Assembly: GCA_945901195.1 (NCBI GenBank)
Contig: CAMDKB010000261.1
Coordinates: forward strand, 1 to 6,547
Direction: 5' to 3'
DNA from: Rhizobium sp. Q54
GTDB lineage: Bacteria > Pseudomonadota > Alphaproteobacteria > Rhizobiales > Beijerinckiaceae
DNA length: 6,547 bases
Positions within the stretch are counted from its first letter, which is position 1. Each line of letters opens with the position of its first letter. The notes below the pieces were generated by a model that searched no databases, was not told where the DNA came from, and was given only the letters and a program-made list of their open reading frames with translations. The position numbers and the translations under genes are program-made. Positions 5,749-6,547 of this stretch are shown piece after piece.

Positions 5749-5790
5749 GAAACATCGCCCGCATCACCACTGGCGCGCATTAACGCTTGG

Positions 5791-5820
5791 CAAAACGATG
5801 AAGCAAGCCTCGTCGCTTTG
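5791..5820 (-). terminator. Probable terminator after the DUF336 gene
   Basis: A 30-bp imperfect inverted repeat begins three bases after the stop codon. On the minus strand the arms CAAAGCGACGAGGC and GCTTCATCGTTTTG pair with one mismatch and two G-T pairs around a very small loop, and the descending arm ends in four T residues. It looks like a modest intrinsic terminator; the A-rich ascending arm would let it work weakly in the other direction too. Confidence 0.55.
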
Positions 5821-5823
5821 ATT

Positions 5824-6306
5824 TCAGCCCTTCCAGTTGGGATCAGGCTCCATCGGCTCAGGCGTCATGCCGGCATTCCTGATGCCAGCTATCCCGACAT
5901 ATTCGTCGCATTCTGAGGAATCACCGCTGACGCCGATTGCGCCGATGGCAAGCCCAGCCGGATTGAGAATCAATACACCGCCGGGAACAGCGATGAAACG
6001 GCCGTCAGAGGCGGCGGCAAGCGCATTCTGAAAAGCTGGCCTGTCGGCGAGATTGTCCCGCAGCTTGCGGCTGGAAAATCCCATGCCCAGGGCGCCCCAA
6101 GCTTTGCCGAAGGCGATATTCATCCGCAATGGGCCGCAGCCATCTTCGCGCTTGAATGTGACCAGATGGCCGCCGCTATCCAGAAGAGCCACCGCAAGCG
6201 GCTGCATTTCTTCTTCTCGCGCAATGCGAACAACCTCGCGCGCAATCTTTTCGGCAACAGAGAATTTCAGACTTGAGACGACTTTAATAACTGAGGGACG
6301 AGCCAT
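5824..6306 (-). CDS. DUF336 family protein (GlcG/HbpS-like, PF03928)
   Basis: A 160-residue protein of the GlcG/HbpS family. Members have a profilin-like alpha/beta fold; some bind haem or cobalamin-type ligands, while others sit in glycolate or propanediol operons with unclear roles. Family hallmarks: an N-terminal helix (about 16-33), then PLAVALLDSGGHLVTFKRED at 36-55, a helical region with NIAFGKAWGALGMGFSSRKL at 63-82, then PGGVLIL at 108-114, and GLAIGAIGVSGDSSECDEYV at 118-137. It has no signal peptide or membrane segment, unlike the secreted haem sensor HbpS, so it is probably cytosolic. The ATG at 6306 has AAGG seven bases upstream. It stands alone between two intergenic gaps, with a probable terminator behind it, so the context does not reveal its ligand or pathway. 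Family membership is firm; haem binding is not shown. Confidence 0.88.
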   Translation of the reverse strand: MARPSVIKVVSSLKFSVAEKIAREVVRIAREEEMQPLAVALLDSGGHLVTFKREDGCGPLRMNIAFGKAWGALGMGFSSRKLRDNLADRPAFQNALAAASDGRFIAVPGGVLILNPAGLAIGAIGVSGDSSECDEYVGIAGIRNAGMTPEPMEPDPNWKG

Positions 6307-6547
6307 GACGATACCTTAACTCTATAACTGATGAAGATGACGTTTTCGCTTGAAATGCAGCAACCTGATTTGCAGTACCTAACGTCCAGCTTCCTGTGGA
6401 ATATTGTACCTTGCCTGGATTATTAACGCTCCACGCTTGGCACATATGCTCACGTTCAAATATGGAATCAATTCGTCAATAATTGGTTAGGGTTACTTTT
6501 TGACACTGTCCCGCAAGCACGTCCAATTCGCCGTTTGAGATAGACGT
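6307..6547. other. AT-richer region upstream of the DUF336 gene
   Basis: These 241 bases are visibly richer in A and T than the rest and presumably hold the promoter of the DUF336 gene, but no -35/-10 pair is good enough to call. At the window edge all three minus-strand frames are open for 17 to 25 codons before stopping (stops at 6476, 6493 and 6468), so the 3' end of another gene may lie here. None of the short peptides is recognisable. Confidence 0.4.

Noticed and set aside
5169..5780. 203-codon minus-strand frame overlapping rpsF
   Set aside because: It is a different frame of the rpsF region that also runs through the promoter, palindrome and leader; the peptide shows no recognisable domain.
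6461..6500. TTGACA at 6499 on the plus strand as a promoter -35 box
   Set aside because: No acceptable -10 box occurs 16-18 bases downstream, and no plus-strand gene is visible before the window ends.

Overview
The window looks like a piece of an alphaproteobacterial chromosome, most likely from the Hyphomicrobiales (Rhizobiales). Evidence: the minus-strand order rpsF, rpsR, a DUF2232 membrane protein, rplI, dnaB, alr is the familiar arrangement of that group; the S6 protein carries the long charged tail common there; and the DNA is moderately GC-rich. The genus cannot be fixed from the sequence alone. All convincing genes lie on the minus strand, so transcription runs from high to low coordinates.

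Layout in transcription order: (1) 6547-6307, an AT-richer intergenic stretch with no gene that can be called. (2) 6306-5824, a small DUF336 (GlcG/HbpS-like) protein followed by a terminator-like hairpin. (3) 5823-5450, a 374-bp gap holding a perfect 20-bp palindrome, a good sigma-70-type promoter and a predicted leader of about 200 nt with three hairpins. (4) 5449-3066, a ribosomal-protein operon: rpsF and rpsR overlapping by one base, a 112-bp spacer with a 9-bp-stem hairpin, the DUF2232 protein, then rplI 17 bp further on. A clear intrinsic terminator closes it. (5) 3065-2637, a 429-bp gap with repeats but no convincing gene. (6) 2636-1, the replicative helicase dnaB translationally overlapped by alr, whose last few codons fall outside the window.

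Functionally the window combines ribosome assembly (S6, S18, L9), replication-fork unwinding (DnaB) and D-alanine supply for peptidoglycan (Alr). All are housekeeping functions, as expected of a conserved growth-related cluster. I see no mobile element, CRISPR array, tRNA, rRNA or defence system. The alr reading frame was translated by hand from the window edge.

No wholly new system is evident. The items most worth a second look are regulatory: the structured rpsF leader, the 20-bp palindrome upstream of it, the hairpin between rpsR and the DUF2232 gene, and the repeats in front of dnaB. The uncharacterised membrane protein embedded in the ribosomal operon is the main protein-level unknown.
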